DNA from: Planctomycetota bacterium
GTDB lineage: Bacteria > Planctomycetota > UBA1135 > GCA-002748355
Direction: 5' to 3'
Length of the DNA: 57,898 nucleotides
Assembly: GCA_011321845.1 (NCBI GenBank)
Contig: DROQ01000080.1
Location: 1 to 57,898 of the forward strand
Shown piece after piece: positions 27,090 through 36,324 of the stretch (the stretch's first letter is position 1; each line of letters opens with the position of its first letter). The notes beneath the pieces are model-generated. The model made no database searches, was not told the origin of the DNA, and saw only the letters and a program-made list of their open reading frames with translations. The position numbers and the translations under genes were made by a program.

Positions 27090-28712
27090 TTGTTCCCCCT
27101 CGCCCTTCTTCTGCTTTTCCCCTTGCTGCGGGAAACCCCTCCTCAAGCAGGTCAAACACCTCCCAACTTGCAAAAAAACTCCACCACGGCTCCCTCAATC
27201 CTCCCTCCCAGGAAGTCGGTCGTCCAGGAGACTGTTTCAAAACACCCTGGATCCAGGTCGCCGTCCCCCCTCCCACAAAAAGGCAAGGGAGGGCTGATCG
27301 GCGAGGTTCGAGACCTTTTCGAACGCCCCATCCCCGGAGTGCACATCCGAGTCCACCTTGGGGGAAAACACGGCGAGTCCCTCCTCACGAACAGCGATCC
27401 CCAAGGGCGCTTCCGACTCCCCCTCGACTTTGTCGGCCCGCTCTTCCTCTTTGCCAGCCATCCTGATTTCGCCCCCCAAAAAAAGCCCCTTTTCCTCGAC
27501 CGCAAAGACCCGAATTCCTGGCTCCGGGTCCCCAAGATCACCCTCCTGTCCGGCCGGCGCCTGGCCTTTCAGTTTCGGAATCCCGGTGGAAATCCCCTGG
27601 CCGGGGTGCGGGCCTTTCTCCAGGAGAAACTGGGCACAGATCGGGGTCCCTTCCAGGACCCACCCAAGGAAGCCACCAGCGACCCCTCGGGGAGAGTCCA
27701 GTTTCTCGGCCTCCCCCCCGACTCCAAGGACAGCGAATTCCAGCTCCAGATCCTCCCCCCGCCACCTTACATCCCCACCCTCCTTAAAAGCTGGCCTCCA
27801 AGCCAAGGGGGGACACCCATTCCAGTGACCCTCCTCGAGGGTCTCAGCCTCCGCGGGAGGGTCGAGGACTCCTTTGGGCGGCCTTCTCCCAAGGCCCAGG
27901 TTCGCCTCCTCCCCCTTGGGTCGTCCTCCCCACCTCCCCCCAGCAAAGCCCAGATCCAAAGCGAAGGTCGCCGCCCCCCCTCGCGGACCAGCCCCACAGA
28001 GCGGTCCCCCCTCCCCTCCCAGGTCCGCTGCGATGCGCAGGGGCGCTTTTTTCTCCAGGGGCTCCCCAGAGGTCCTTGCCAAATCCTGGCCCACCCTCAT
28101 TCCCTCCCCCCTCGGGTCTGGATCAAGCAACGAATCGAGCTTCCGTTCCAAGGGTCCCTTCTACTCCGGCTTCCCAAGGGAGGGAGGCTGGAGCTTCGCC
28201 TCCCGGCCCATCTCCCCTTTACCTCCTTCGGCTTTCTCAGATCCACCGACGGCCGCAACTGGCGGGAAACCAATGGGGATATCCCCATCCCCTCCCATCC
28301 TCCCTCCTCCCTGACCCGGGACCAACTCCCCCGGGAAACCCTCCGACTTCGCCTCCATAACCCCCAAGGATTCCATTTCACGACCCACAACTTGGACTTC
28401 GAGGCGCGGGAACGGATCCCTCTGGATTTGAGCCCCCTCCTGGGCGCCAGACTCAAGGGCCGGATCAGGGGGGTGGCAAAACCCCGCAAAGGAGGGGCGC
28501 TCCAGATCCGCCTGCTTTCCACGGACCCCAAGATCCAAGCACTGGGAAGGATAGAAAGGAATATTTGCCGAATCGAGATCCAAGAAGACGGCAGCTTCCA
28601 GCTTGGGCCGGTCCCAGCGGGAAGATATGAGCTTCGATGGGGATCCCATACCCTGGGGAGCGTCCAACTTGCTCCTGGGGGAACCATCGAGAAGAGCTTT
28701 TCTCTTCCCTGA
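27090..28712 (+). CDS. Surface protein with carboxypeptidase-regulatory-like repeats; start unclear
   Basis: The only conventional start near the beginning is TTG 27090, but it falls inside what looks like one hydrophobic signal segment: the upstream codons (about 27051-27089) would add GRRGLGFFLL, and the frame stays open for more than 100 bases upstream without an ATG or GTG. The true start is therefore unresolved (rare start codon, or frameshift). The body has several beta-sandwich repeats like GLIGEVRDLFERPIPGVHIR, SLRGRVEDSFGRPSPKAQVR and LKGRIRGVAKPRKGGALQIR, the pattern of carboxypeptidase-regulatory-like (CarboxypepD_reg) domains. The DNA is strikingly C-rich. It is a paralog of the type encoded at 28881. 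Confidence 0.75.
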   Translation: MFPLALLLLFPLLRETPPQAGQTPPNLQKNSTTAPSILPPRKSVVQETVSKHPGSRSPSPLPQKGKGGLIGEVRDLFERPIPGVHIRVHLGGKHGESLLTNSDPQGRFRLPLDFVGPLFLFASHPDFAPQKKPLFLDRKDPNSWLRVPKITLLSGRRLAFQFRNPGGNPLAGVRAFLQEKLGTDRGPFQDPPKEATSDPSGRVQFLGLPPDSKDSEFQLQILPPPPYIPTLLKSWPPSQGGTPIPVTLLEGLSLRGRVEDSFGRPSPKAQVRLLPLGSSSPPPPSKAQIQSEGRRPPSRTSPTERSPLPSQVRCDAQGRFFLQGLPRGPCQILAHPHSLPPRVWIKQRIELPFQGSLLLRLPKGGRLELRLPAHLPFTSFGFLRSTDGRNWRETNGDIPIPSHPPSSLTRDQLPRETLRLRLHNPQGFHFTTHNLDFEARERIPLDLSPLLGARLKGRIRGVAKPRKGGALQIRLLSTDPKIQALGRIERNICRIEIQEDGSFQLGPVPAGRYELRWGSHTLGSVQLAPGGTIEKSFSLP

Positions 28713-28880
28713 CCCGAGGACAGGCTATGCTTCTCCCAAAGTTTCTCTCGGAGGATTCACGACTTCGAACCATCCGGGTAAAAAGCGGGCCAAAACAATC
28801 CAGCCAAGGAAGGAAGATCTCGCGGACTCGTCCGTCCATAGTCCCTGCTTCCCCCTGGGCCTCCACTTATTGAAATCTCT

Positions 28881-30908
28881 ATGAAAAACCTTCTCGTTGT
28901 CCTTTTTATTCTCCTCGTTGGATCTGGACTTTTCCTCGCTTTTGGAAGTGACCTGTTCCATTCCACCCCAACTCCCCAAGGCCAGGGAGATCCCGAACTC
29001 CCCACTCTGGACAAGAACGATCAGAACCCTTCGGAAATCGACACCAAGGGGATCGAAATCGAGCCCAAATCCCAGGGGAAGAAAACGGAAGAACAGAAGG
29101 CAGCCCAGGGTCGAAGCGAGCGCACGGAGTTCAAGCAACCTGAACATCCTCAAGGTGTCCGCGGTCGAGTGATCTCCTTCCTTGGACAGCCTGTCGCCAA
29201 GGCCAAGGTCTACCTTCTCAAGGAGATCCCCCCCACGGATATGATCCGCCTTCTGGCCATGATGCAGCAGGGGAGCGGGATCCGTGCTCAAATCGTTTCC
29301 GAGACCCGCACGGACGCCTTGGGACGTTTCACCCTCCGCGCCCCGGCGACCAAAGGGGAAGCGGGTTATGAGGTCCACATCGTGGCTCCCAAGATGAAGA
29401 TCATGCGGAAGAAGCTTCGGCTCCTTCCCAAACACTGGGAGGACCTGGGACTCATCCGGCTCGAACAGGGCAAGACCCTCTTCGGGCAAGTCCGCCAAGA
29501 AAAAACCAAGACTCCGATTCCCGGCGCAACGGTCCTGATCCGGCTCACCCAAATGAATGTTCTCGTCCCTACCCCCGGCTTCGAAGACGGAATTCCCGCC
29601 AAAACGGATTCCCTGGGTCGCTACGAGGTTTCGGGGCTCCCTGACGGCCCCTTCGAGGCCAAGGCCTTCGCGCGCGGCTTCGGGACCATCATCAAGCCCG
29701 ACATCGCCTTCACCCACAACGAAAAACGCCTCCAACAAAACTTCGATCTCCCTCGGGGATACGAGATCGAAGGCTGGGTCGTGGACGCGGACGGCAAGCC
29801 CATTCCCCGGGCTTCGGTCGAGGCCATCCCCTTTTCCACCCAAAACCCCACGAGGGGGACCGATCGGACGGACCAGGATGGGCACTTCGCCATCCTGGGA
29901 TTGGCCTCGGGCCAGTACATGATCAAGGCCGAAGCAAGTGGCTTCGTCACCACCGAGAAGAAACCCGTCAAGGCTGGAGACAAGGAATGCCAAGTCGTCC
30001 TGGAGCGGCAGAGCAGCATTCTCGTTCGGGTCCTATCCAAAAGGGGAAGCCCCGTACGCAACTACAGACTCGAGGTCAAGACCTGGTTCGAAGGCCAGGA
30101 AGGATATGGGAAATCCCAGATTCCCCCCGTCGAAGTGCGCGGCGCCAAGAAGGGAACCTACGAACTCTCCGGCCTCAACCCGGGCAACTATGTCCTCCAG
30201 GCCGAATCCCTGGACTACGCCAAGTCCTTCAGCCAGAAGTTCCGCATCGCGGGGAACAGCACGGATCCCCGCGAAATCGTCATCCACATGAGTAAGGGGG
30301 GCAGCATCAAGGGACGGGTCGTCGACCTCCAGGGTCGCCCTGTGGCAGGAGCGTCCGTGAGATCCCTGGACAACAGTTTCCAGGACAACCCCCTCACCCG
30401 GATCTTCGCCACGATGATGACGGTCAACGTCTCCCAGAAATCGGTCGTCACCGATCGCAAGGGAAACTTCACTCTCAAGCTGATGACGCCCGCGACCTAC
30501 CAGATCGAGATCAACCACCCCGCCTTCTCCAAGACCTACAAAAAGGACATCGTCGTCAGGGACGAGCAAGTCACCCATGTAGGAAACATCCTCCTGCGCA
30601 AGGGGGGGAGGGTCGAAGGCATTGTCATCTACAAGGGAGCCCCCCTCGCGGGTGCCAAGATCTCGCTCAGCGGGCGAGTGGGAGACCCCAAGAAACCCCA
30701 GATGGTCTACGAGAACGTATTCGCGGACGCCAAGGGGCGGTTCAAGATTCCCCGCTCCCTCCCGGCGGGCGACTATGAAATTCAGGCCTCCCGGACCAAC
30801 CTCGCAAACCCCATTCTGGCAATCGCCGACATCCAGCGGAGCACCACGCATGTGGTCGTCAGGGATGGCCAAACCACCCGGGTCCGTGTGGAGATCAAAA
30901 GCCAGTAG
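28881..30908 (+). CDS. Secreted protein with multiple carboxypeptidase-regulatory-like domains
   Basis: The N-terminus MKNLLVVLFILLVGSGLFLA is a membrane or signal segment, followed by an acidic linker. The rest has about six beta-sandwich repeats, each starting with a G-x-V-x-(D/S)-x-x-G-x-P-V/I-A/P-G-A pattern: RGRVISFLGQPVAKAKVYL, EGWVVDADGKPIPRASVEAI, KGRVVDLQGRPVAGASVRSL, EGIVIYKGAPLAGAKISLSG. Some repeats contain RTDQDGHFAILGLASGQY, typical of these domains. They are structural modules common in surface proteins of Planctomycetota and Bacteroidota. No clear Shine-Dalgarno is seen before the ATG. It follows a protein of the same type in the same direction 168 bases upstream, so the two may be co-regulated. 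Confidence 0.88.
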   Translation: MKNLLVVLFILLVGSGLFLAFGSDLFHSTPTPQGQGDPELPTLDKNDQNPSEIDTKGIEIEPKSQGKKTEEQKAAQGRSERTEFKQPEHPQGVRGRVISFLGQPVAKAKVYLLKEIPPTDMIRLLAMMQQGSGIRAQIVSETRTDALGRFTLRAPATKGEAGYEVHIVAPKMKIMRKKLRLLPKHWEDLGLIRLEQGKTLFGQVRQEKTKTPIPGATVLIRLTQMNVLVPTPGFEDGIPAKTDSLGRYEVSGLPDGPFEAKAFARGFGTIIKPDIAFTHNEKRLQQNFDLPRGYEIEGWVVDADGKPIPRASVEAIPFSTQNPTRGTDRTDQDGHFAILGLASGQYMIKAEASGFVTTEKKPVKAGDKECQVVLERQSSILVRVLSKRGSPVRNYRLEVKTWFEGQEGYGKSQIPPVEVRGAKKGTYELSGLNPGNYVLQAESLDYAKSFSQKFRIAGNSTDPREIVIHMSKGGSIKGRVVDLQGRPVAGASVRSLDNSFQDNPLTRIFATMMTVNVSQKSVVTDRKGNFTLKLMTPATYQIEINHPAFSKTYKKDIVVRDEQVTHVGNILLRKGGRVEGIVIYKGAPLAGAKISLSGRVGDPKKPQMVYENVFADAKGRFKIPRSLPAGDYEIQASRTNLANPILAIADIQRSTTHVVVRDGQTTRVRVEIKSQ

Positions 30909-30938
30909 GGAACCCCAGGCCTCCAGCCCTATGGCCGG

Positions 30939-32714
30939 TTATGCGATCGGGGAATGCGCGATCGGCACGGGTTCCTTGGGGAAGCTGAGGACAAAGGTCG
31001 TCCCCTTCCCCACCTCGCTCTCCACATGGACATCCCCCCCATGGCCTAGGATGAGCTGCCGAACGATGTAGAGCCCCAGGCCCGTCCCGGAGGTTCCACT
31101 CGTGTTGCTGCCCCTCGAGAATTTCTCCCAGATCTTCTCCTGCGAGTCCTCTGGGATTCCGATCCCATTGTCCTCGACCGAGATCTCGATGCGATCCCCA
31201 AGGTCCTTTCCATAAATCCTGAGGATGCCTCTCTCCTTGTTGGGATCCATATAGCTCGCCGAGTTTCCGATCAGGTTCATGAAAATCTTCAGCAAGGCTT
31301 TCATATCGGCCTTGATCACGGGGAGGGCTTCGACTCGAACCTGGATGCCCTGGTCCTCGATGAGGAAGCGGAGCCTCCTCAGAATCGTCCCCATGAGGAC
31401 CATGAGATCCACTTCTTCGAACTCGAAGTGCATTCCGTCGTAGTCCAGCCTCGAGGACTCCACGATGTCATCGATCAGCTCCTGCATGTACTCCACGGAC
31501 TCCGAGGCGTTCTTCAAGGCTTCGGCTTGCGTGGGTTGCAGCTCTCCCAAGTGCCCCCCAAGGAGGAGACTGATCACCGTTTTGAACACCGTGAGGGGTT
31601 TCTTCAAGTCATGGGAGATCAGCTGGTTGACCTCGACCAACTCCCGGTTCTTGCGTTCGACCAGGGCCTTGTACTCGGACAGATCCGAATACAGCTCCGC
31701 CAGCTCGAGGTTGGATTGAACCGCCTGCCCGAGGAGGGTGTGTTCTTCGTCCCCAAGGATCCCGGACTCGGGCTTCTCCAGCCCTTCTCCCTGCCCTGTT
31801 CCCTCCTGGGGCGGTTCTGCCTCGACAGGTTCCTTCCCAGGGTTTTCTTCGGAATCCGTTTCCTGGGGAACGGCAATCTGCGGCGTATCCTCCTGGAGGG
31901 TCTCTTCTTCAGGAACTTCCTCTTGAGCCGCCTCCCCTTGGGGCCTTCTTTCACCGGCAGCCTCGAGGGGATTGTCCTGATCCGAAACCTGCAGGTCCAG
32001 GAGCACCCCCGCACCCAGAGGAGCCTCATCGACCTTGGGCTCTTCCGCTGCGGGAGCGTAGGCAAGGATCCTCTCCCTGGCTTTCAAGGCGATGGCTTCG
32101 GGGGCTTCACCTTCCTTCTTACCGAGTCCGTACTGGCGGACCTTGTCCTCTACGAGCTGGGCTGAAGCCTGGGCGAAGGCTTCCAAGACACCCTGTTGCT
32201 CGGTGGCGATCGACGGAAAGGTCTCCACATCCCGGAAGCGGTATTTCTCGATCATCTCTTCGACCGAGAGGGTCCCGGGCAGATCCATTTTGTTGAACTG
32301 GATCACAAGCGGAATCCTGGTCCAATCCAGCCCGTTCAGATCCAGGTTCTCCTTGAGGTCCTCGATGGCCCTGAGGTTGTCCTCGATCCGATCCTCCTGG
32401 GAATCCACCACCAGGACCACCGCATCCGCCCCCGAGAGGACATACCGCCGCATGACGACATACTTGGGTTGGCCGGGAACCGTGAATCCCTGGATCCGAA
32501 TTTTGAACCCATCCACTGTCCCCAGATCGATCGGAAGGAAGTCGAAAAGGAGGGTCGCATCCTGCTCGGTATTGATGGAAACCAGCTTGACCTCGTCCTT
32601 GGGACAGAGAAGGTTATGCACCACCTTGAGACTGGTCGTCTTCCCACCTAGGCCCACTCCGTAGTAGACGAGCTTGGCGTTGATCGTTTTTTCAGCGAGA
32701 TTGATGAAGCCCAT
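30939..32714 (-). CDS. MglA-type small GTPase fused to a histidine kinase
   Basis: Residues 1-~215 are an MglA/Ras-like GTPase: P-loop GVGLGGKTT (19-27), switch region TEQDATLLFDFLP, TVPGQ (78-82) in place of DxxG as in MglA, and NKMD (141-144). Residues ~230-320 are an acidic, low-complexity linker. Residues ~330-580 are a histidine kinase: a dimerisation helix with LISHDLKKPL (His368), N-box MNLIGNSA (Asn484), G1 DNGIGIP and G2 SGTGLGLYIV. There is no signal peptide and no membrane segment, so it is probably soluble. MglA controls polarity and motility in other bacteria and is normally a single-domain protein. No MglB or response regulator is encoded beside it. Confidence 0.9.
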   Translation of the reverse strand: MGFINLAEKTINAKLVYYGVGLGGKTTSLKVVHNLLCPKDEVKLVSINTEQDATLLFDFLPIDLGTVDGFKIRIQGFTVPGQPKYVVMRRYVLSGADAVVLVVDSQEDRIEDNLRAIEDLKENLDLNGLDWTRIPLVIQFNKMDLPGTLSVEEMIEKYRFRDVETFPSIATEQQGVLEAFAQASAQLVEDKVRQYGLGKKEGEAPEAIALKARERILAYAPAAEEPKVDEAPLGAGVLLDLQVSDQDNPLEAAGERRPQGEAAQEEVPEEETLQEDTPQIAVPQETDSEENPGKEPVEAEPPQEGTGQGEGLEKPESGILGDEEHTLLGQAVQSNLELAELYSDLSEYKALVERKNRELVEVNQLISHDLKKPLTVFKTVISLLLGGHLGELQPTQAEALKNASESVEYMQELIDDIVESSRLDYDGMHFEFEEVDLMVLMGTILRRLRFLIEDQGIQVRVEALPVIKADMKALLKIFMNLIGNSASYMDPNKERGILRIYGKDLGDRIEISVEDNGIGIPEDSQEKIWEKFSRGSNTSGTSGTGLGLYIVRQLILGHGGDVHVESEVGKGTTFVLSFPKEPVPIAHSPIA

Positions 32715-32867
32715 GGATGGTTCTCATAAGTGGCAAAAGCCTTCTCAGGCCTCGGGGCTTCTGGGAGAACGCACCAAGGAAGGCCGCCGAGCGAGGAAGA
32801 CACAAATGGCTCTTCCTTTGATCGGCCATGGGATGGGCGCAACGTGAAAAAAGTTTGCCCGAATCCC

Positions 32868-32906
32868 CGGCTTTTCCGCCCAGGAGGACTCTGGATCCCG
32901 CCGGGG
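32868..32906 (-). terminator. Possible terminator after the HEAT lipoprotein gene
   Basis: CCCCGGC and GCCGGGG can pair (7 bp) around a loop of roughly 28 bases that may fold further; a run of six T on the minus strand follows about a dozen bases beyond. The long loop and the displaced T-run make this uncertain. Confidence 0.3.
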
Positions 32907-34637
32907 TTAGAAGAATTCCCAGAGGAAATTCCGCACTCGGGCCGCGAAGGGCTCGGGATCCCCTTGGGGAGGGGCCTTGCTGAGCTTTTTGAGCCTCGCC
33001 CAATCCGGGAAATCCAAAGCCTCTTTGAGGTATCCCAGGACCTGGACCCTCTCCCGGGTGGGGGCATGGGGGTTGTAAAGGACCTTTTCGCGGAAAAACC
33101 TGTGGATCTTGCTCCTCCGGGCGAGACCCTCGGCGTCGGAGGAAAGCGCAGCCAGATCGGCCAGAGCCCCGAGGAGGTGGCTCCGACGAAGGGAGTCCCC
33201 CTTGAGTTGTTCGTAAAGCGGCATCAAGCGATCCTCGCTCCCGGGGATGTTGGCCATCATGAGAGCCGAGTAGCTGACAGTGTCGATCCCGTTCTTCCTG
33301 GAGATCCAACGGGGAGGAGAGCGAAAAACCCGCATCAGGGCGGGAATACTCCGGGGGCTCCGGAGGTGGCCCAGGGCCTGGAGCAGAGGCCTGAGCCCCT
33401 GGGTCCCCTGCCCGATCCGCTGGATCCGTTCCTCCAGGATGGGGACAATTTCGGCAATCCTCGCCTCGATGCAGAGGTCACGGAGGAGCCGGAACTTGGT
33501 CCCCGTAGCCTCGCGCAGTTCCCCCAGGACCTCCCCGAAAATTTGGGTCTTGCGCCCTCTGAGGGCGCGGAAGGCACCCCGTCGGACGCTGAGATCCGGG
33601 TCCGAGGCAAGGACCTCGAGGATGGAGGTGCTGCGTTCCCCCGGGATCCTGGCGAAGAAGCCGGTGACCGCGCCCCGGACCAGAGCCTCCTTGTCCCCCG
33701 CCAGGACCTCGATCTCCCGGATGGATGCCTCGGGATCCCGCTCCGCGAGGGCGTTGATCAAACCCGCCCGAAAGGCCGGATCCTTGGCCCGCTTCAGGGC
33801 CTGGAGCAAATAGGCCCTCCCCTCCTCGCCCCCCGAGCGGTGCAGTTCCATGGCCACCACGGCCCGGAGGTTCTCGGGGAAGGCGAGGATCTTGCCTCGC
33901 AGGGTCGCCAGACTGAGTTCGGGACGTTCGGCGCGCTTCAAAGCGTCCAGAAGCTCAGCGTGCAGCCCGCTCAGCCGCTCGGGGGCCACCCGGCCGTCCA
34001 GGATCCCGCGGAAGAATCGCGCCGTCAGGCCAGGCTCCCCTCGCCTGGCCAGGATCCGGAGCACAAGGCCCTGGCCGCTTGGGGAGAACGTGGCAAAGCC
34101 CTTCATCAAGAGCAGCACCGTGGTCCGATCCGCGCACTGGACCAGCGCCCGAAGAGCGTCCGTCCGCACCCCTGGATGGGAGTGGTCCAGGGCCTTGCGC
34201 AGAAAGGGAGAAGCCTCCTCCTCAGCCCGGTCTCCCAGGATTTGGATCACATTGCGAAGGGGAGCGGTATCGGGGTTTCCCAGCAACTGCTTCTGCCCGT
34301 AGCGCAGCAGGGCTTCTCTGAGTTCCGGCTCCTTGGAGCGGGCGCAGAACCCCTTGGCAAACCTCCATGCCCTTGCTGTGGTGTTGCCGCTGACCTTTTC
34401 CACCACCCTCTGGATGGCCTCGCTCTTGGAGAACTTGTAGGCCTCATGGGTAGCCGGGGATGGATCCAAAACAGGCATGAGCGCAAATTCGGGCTCTTTG
34501 GGGCCGTCCCCCGGCCTTTCGCCAGAACCATGCTCGCCCCCGTTGCAGGCCAAGAGCCCGAGGAGGACCAGGGAGAAAAGAAGCGGGACTCGGATCTTGC
34601 GTTTCAAAAGCACCCTTGATCTAGAGAGGAAAGGCAC
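32907..34637 (-). CDS. HEAT-repeat lipoprotein
   Basis: The N-terminus has a basic stretch and a hydrophobic core ending LLGLLAC, a lipobox, so the 576-residue protein is probably membrane-anchored. The body is helical repeats of the HEAT type (ILGDRAEEEASPFLRKALDH; HPGVRTDALRALVQCADRTT; DPDLSVRRGAFRALRGRKTQI; GHLRSPRSIPALMRVFRSP). No catalytic motif. The start is GTG 34637; GTG 34613 is an alternative and would shorten the n-region. It lies after the TolC-family gene (gap 34 nt), so the two are probably co-transcribed. It is likely a protein-interaction scaffold of the cell envelope; the function is unknown. Confidence 0.8.
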   Translation of the reverse strand: MPFLSRSRVLLKRKIRVPLLFSLVLLGLLACNGGEHGSGERPGDGPKEPEFALMPVLDPSPATHEAYKFSKSEAIQRVVEKVSGNTTARAWRFAKGFCARSKEPELREALLRYGQKQLLGNPDTAPLRNVIQILGDRAEEEASPFLRKALDHSHPGVRTDALRALVQCADRTTVLLLMKGFATFSPSGQGLVLRILARRGEPGLTARFFRGILDGRVAPERLSGLHAELLDALKRAERPELSLATLRGKILAFPENLRAVVAMELHRSGGEEGRAYLLQALKRAKDPAFRAGLINALAERDPEASIREIEVLAGDKEALVRGAVTGFFARIPGERSTSILEVLASDPDLSVRRGAFRALRGRKTQIFGEVLGELREATGTKFRLLRDLCIEARIAEIVPILEERIQRIGQGTQGLRPLLQALGHLRSPRSIPALMRVFRSPPRWISRKNGIDTVSYSALMMANIPGSEDRLMPLYEQLKGDSLRRSHLLGALADLAALSSDAEGLARRSKIHRFFREKVLYNPHAPTRERVQVLGYLKEALDFPDWARLKKLSKAPPQGDPEPFAARVRNFLWEFF

Positions 34638-34671
34638 GGACGTAACGTTCTTCGGTCGATTCGCCCCGAAA

Positions 34672-36249
34672 TCATGATTTCCGCTCCCTTCCTCGGGTCG
34701 AAGGGCGGGGGAGAACGGAGCGGGGGCTCAGAGTTCCCAGGATGGACTGGAGCTGGAACCAGGAGCTGCGGTAATCCAGGCGGGCCTTGAGCAGACGGGA
34801 ACGGGCGTCGGAGAGTTCCTGGATCCGGCGCTGCACCTCGAAGGCGGTGGTGGAATCCAGGTTCAGGCGGATCCGTTCGGTCTCCAGATTGGCCTCGGCC
34901 AGTTCCACCGAGTGCCGGGCCGCGTCGATCGTCTTCTTTTGCGCACGCAGGGTCCGGTAGACATTGCGCAGATCCTTGGCAAGGTCGATCTCAAGAACCC
35001 GCAGGCTGCGCCTTGCCTTTTCCAGTTCGAGGCGGGCCTTGCGAAAGGAAGCCTTGGCCGCGAGATTCCCGATGGGGATCTCGAAGGCGAGTTGCAGGCT
35101 GTAGTCGGGGAAGGCGAAGCCGAAGACATCCTCCTGGTACTTGGAAGTATCGTCTCGGATCGCGTCGCTGGAGACACTGCCACTGAGGTCCAGCTTGGGA
35201 TAGAGATCCCAGCGGGCCTTCTGCTCTTGGAGAATCGCCTTGGACACTCGGTCCCTCCCCGCCTTCAGATCCGCCCGCGTACGGCGGGCCTGTTCCAGGG
35301 CCTTAGGGAAGGGAGGGAGGACCAGGGCGGCGTCCGCTTCTCCAAGCTCCTCCGCGGGGATCAAGACCACCTCCCAGTCCTCGACCTCCCGAAAGGGCAG
35401 GATCAGGCGTTTCAACTGGTCCTCACTCTCCAGGATGGCGTTCTCGGCGAGGATCAACTCCTCCTCCTTGCGGGCCACGTCGGCCTGGTCGGCGACCTTG
35501 TCCTTGGTCGCCAGTTCCCCAAGGCGGATCTTGCGCTCCGTGCGCCGAAGCTGCTCCCTTGAGATCTCCAGGCTCTGGTACTTGACCCGGTAATCTTCCC
35601 GGACGAAGACCAGCTCGTAGTAAGCCTCGGCGATCTGCTGCAAAACCGTCTGCACCCGGCGCTGGAAGTCGCGTTTGGAAGCCCGGACCTCCAACTCAGC
35701 CTCCCGGTAGTCCGCGAGAACACTGCCTCTCCAGCCACCTCGCAGAAGGGGCTGGCTCGCGCTCAGCTTGACCTCGCCAAAGAAGAAGGTGGAGGGAAAG
35801 GCGAAAGGAGAGTTGACTTTCTGGTTGATGTAGCCGGGTGAAAACGCCAGCTCCAGGGTTCCGCCCGTGTCGAAGGTCTTCCTGGCTCCGATGTTGAGGT
35901 TGTAGGTTTTGGCCACCGAGCTGGGCTGGAAGGTGCTCCGGGCGGGCGACTCCGAGCGGGACCAGGAGGCCTCCACGAAAAAGGCTGGATCGAAGACCGC
36001 ACGAGTCTGGTCGAAATTCTGGCGGGCGATCCTGCTTTCCAACCGGGAAACCGCGAGGTCCTGGTTTTCCAGGGTTCCCAGCTCAAAACACTGTTTGAGT
36101 CCAAGCCGCAGACGCTTCCCCGGCCGCTGGTCGGTGGGGAGGAGAATCTTCTTCTTCGCCCCTTGGGACGGGACTTTCTGCTGTCCTGGAAGGCAGGAAA
36201 GGGCGAATAGAACCGAGCATAAAACCTTGTACAAATTGCGTCTCCTCAT
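34672..36249 (-). CDS. TolC-family outer-membrane efflux protein
   Basis: The 525-residue product has an N-terminal signal (YKVLCSVLFALSC, possibly a lipobox) and the paired long-helix architecture of TolC: two alpha-helical regions rich in Ala/Arg/Glu/Leu (ADYREAELEVRASKRDFQRR; LRRTERKIRLGELATKDKV; ARLELEKARRSLRVLEIDLA; SVELAEANLETERIRLNL) separated by beta-strand parts. TolC-type proteins form trimeric channels for export. No inner-membrane pump or adaptor is encoded nearby, so its partner must lie elsewhere. Both neighbours run in the same direction. Confidence 0.88.
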   Translation of the reverse strand: MRRRNLYKVLCSVLFALSCLPGQQKVPSQGAKKKILLPTDQRPGKRLRLGLKQCFELGTLENQDLAVSRLESRIARQNFDQTRAVFDPAFFVEASWSRSESPARSTFQPSSVAKTYNLNIGARKTFDTGGTLELAFSPGYINQKVNSPFAFPSTFFFGEVKLSASQPLLRGGWRGSVLADYREAELEVRASKRDFQRRVQTVLQQIAEAYYELVFVREDYRVKYQSLEISREQLRRTERKIRLGELATKDKVADQADVARKEEELILAENAILESEDQLKRLILPFREVEDWEVVLIPAEELGEADAALVLPPFPKALEQARRTRADLKAGRDRVSKAILQEQKARWDLYPKLDLSGSVSSDAIRDDTSKYQEDVFGFAFPDYSLQLAFEIPIGNLAAKASFRKARLELEKARRSLRVLEIDLAKDLRNVYRTLRAQKKTIDAARHSVELAEANLETERIRLNLDSTTAFEVQRRIQELSDARSRLLKARLDYRSSWFQLQSILGTLSPRSVLPRPSTRGRERKS

Positions 36250-36324
36250 TTCGAGCCATCATGACCCTTGCCCTACGGGATCGCTCCGAAAACTCTCAGA
36301 ATTGTGGGAAATCCCAGAGAGGAT

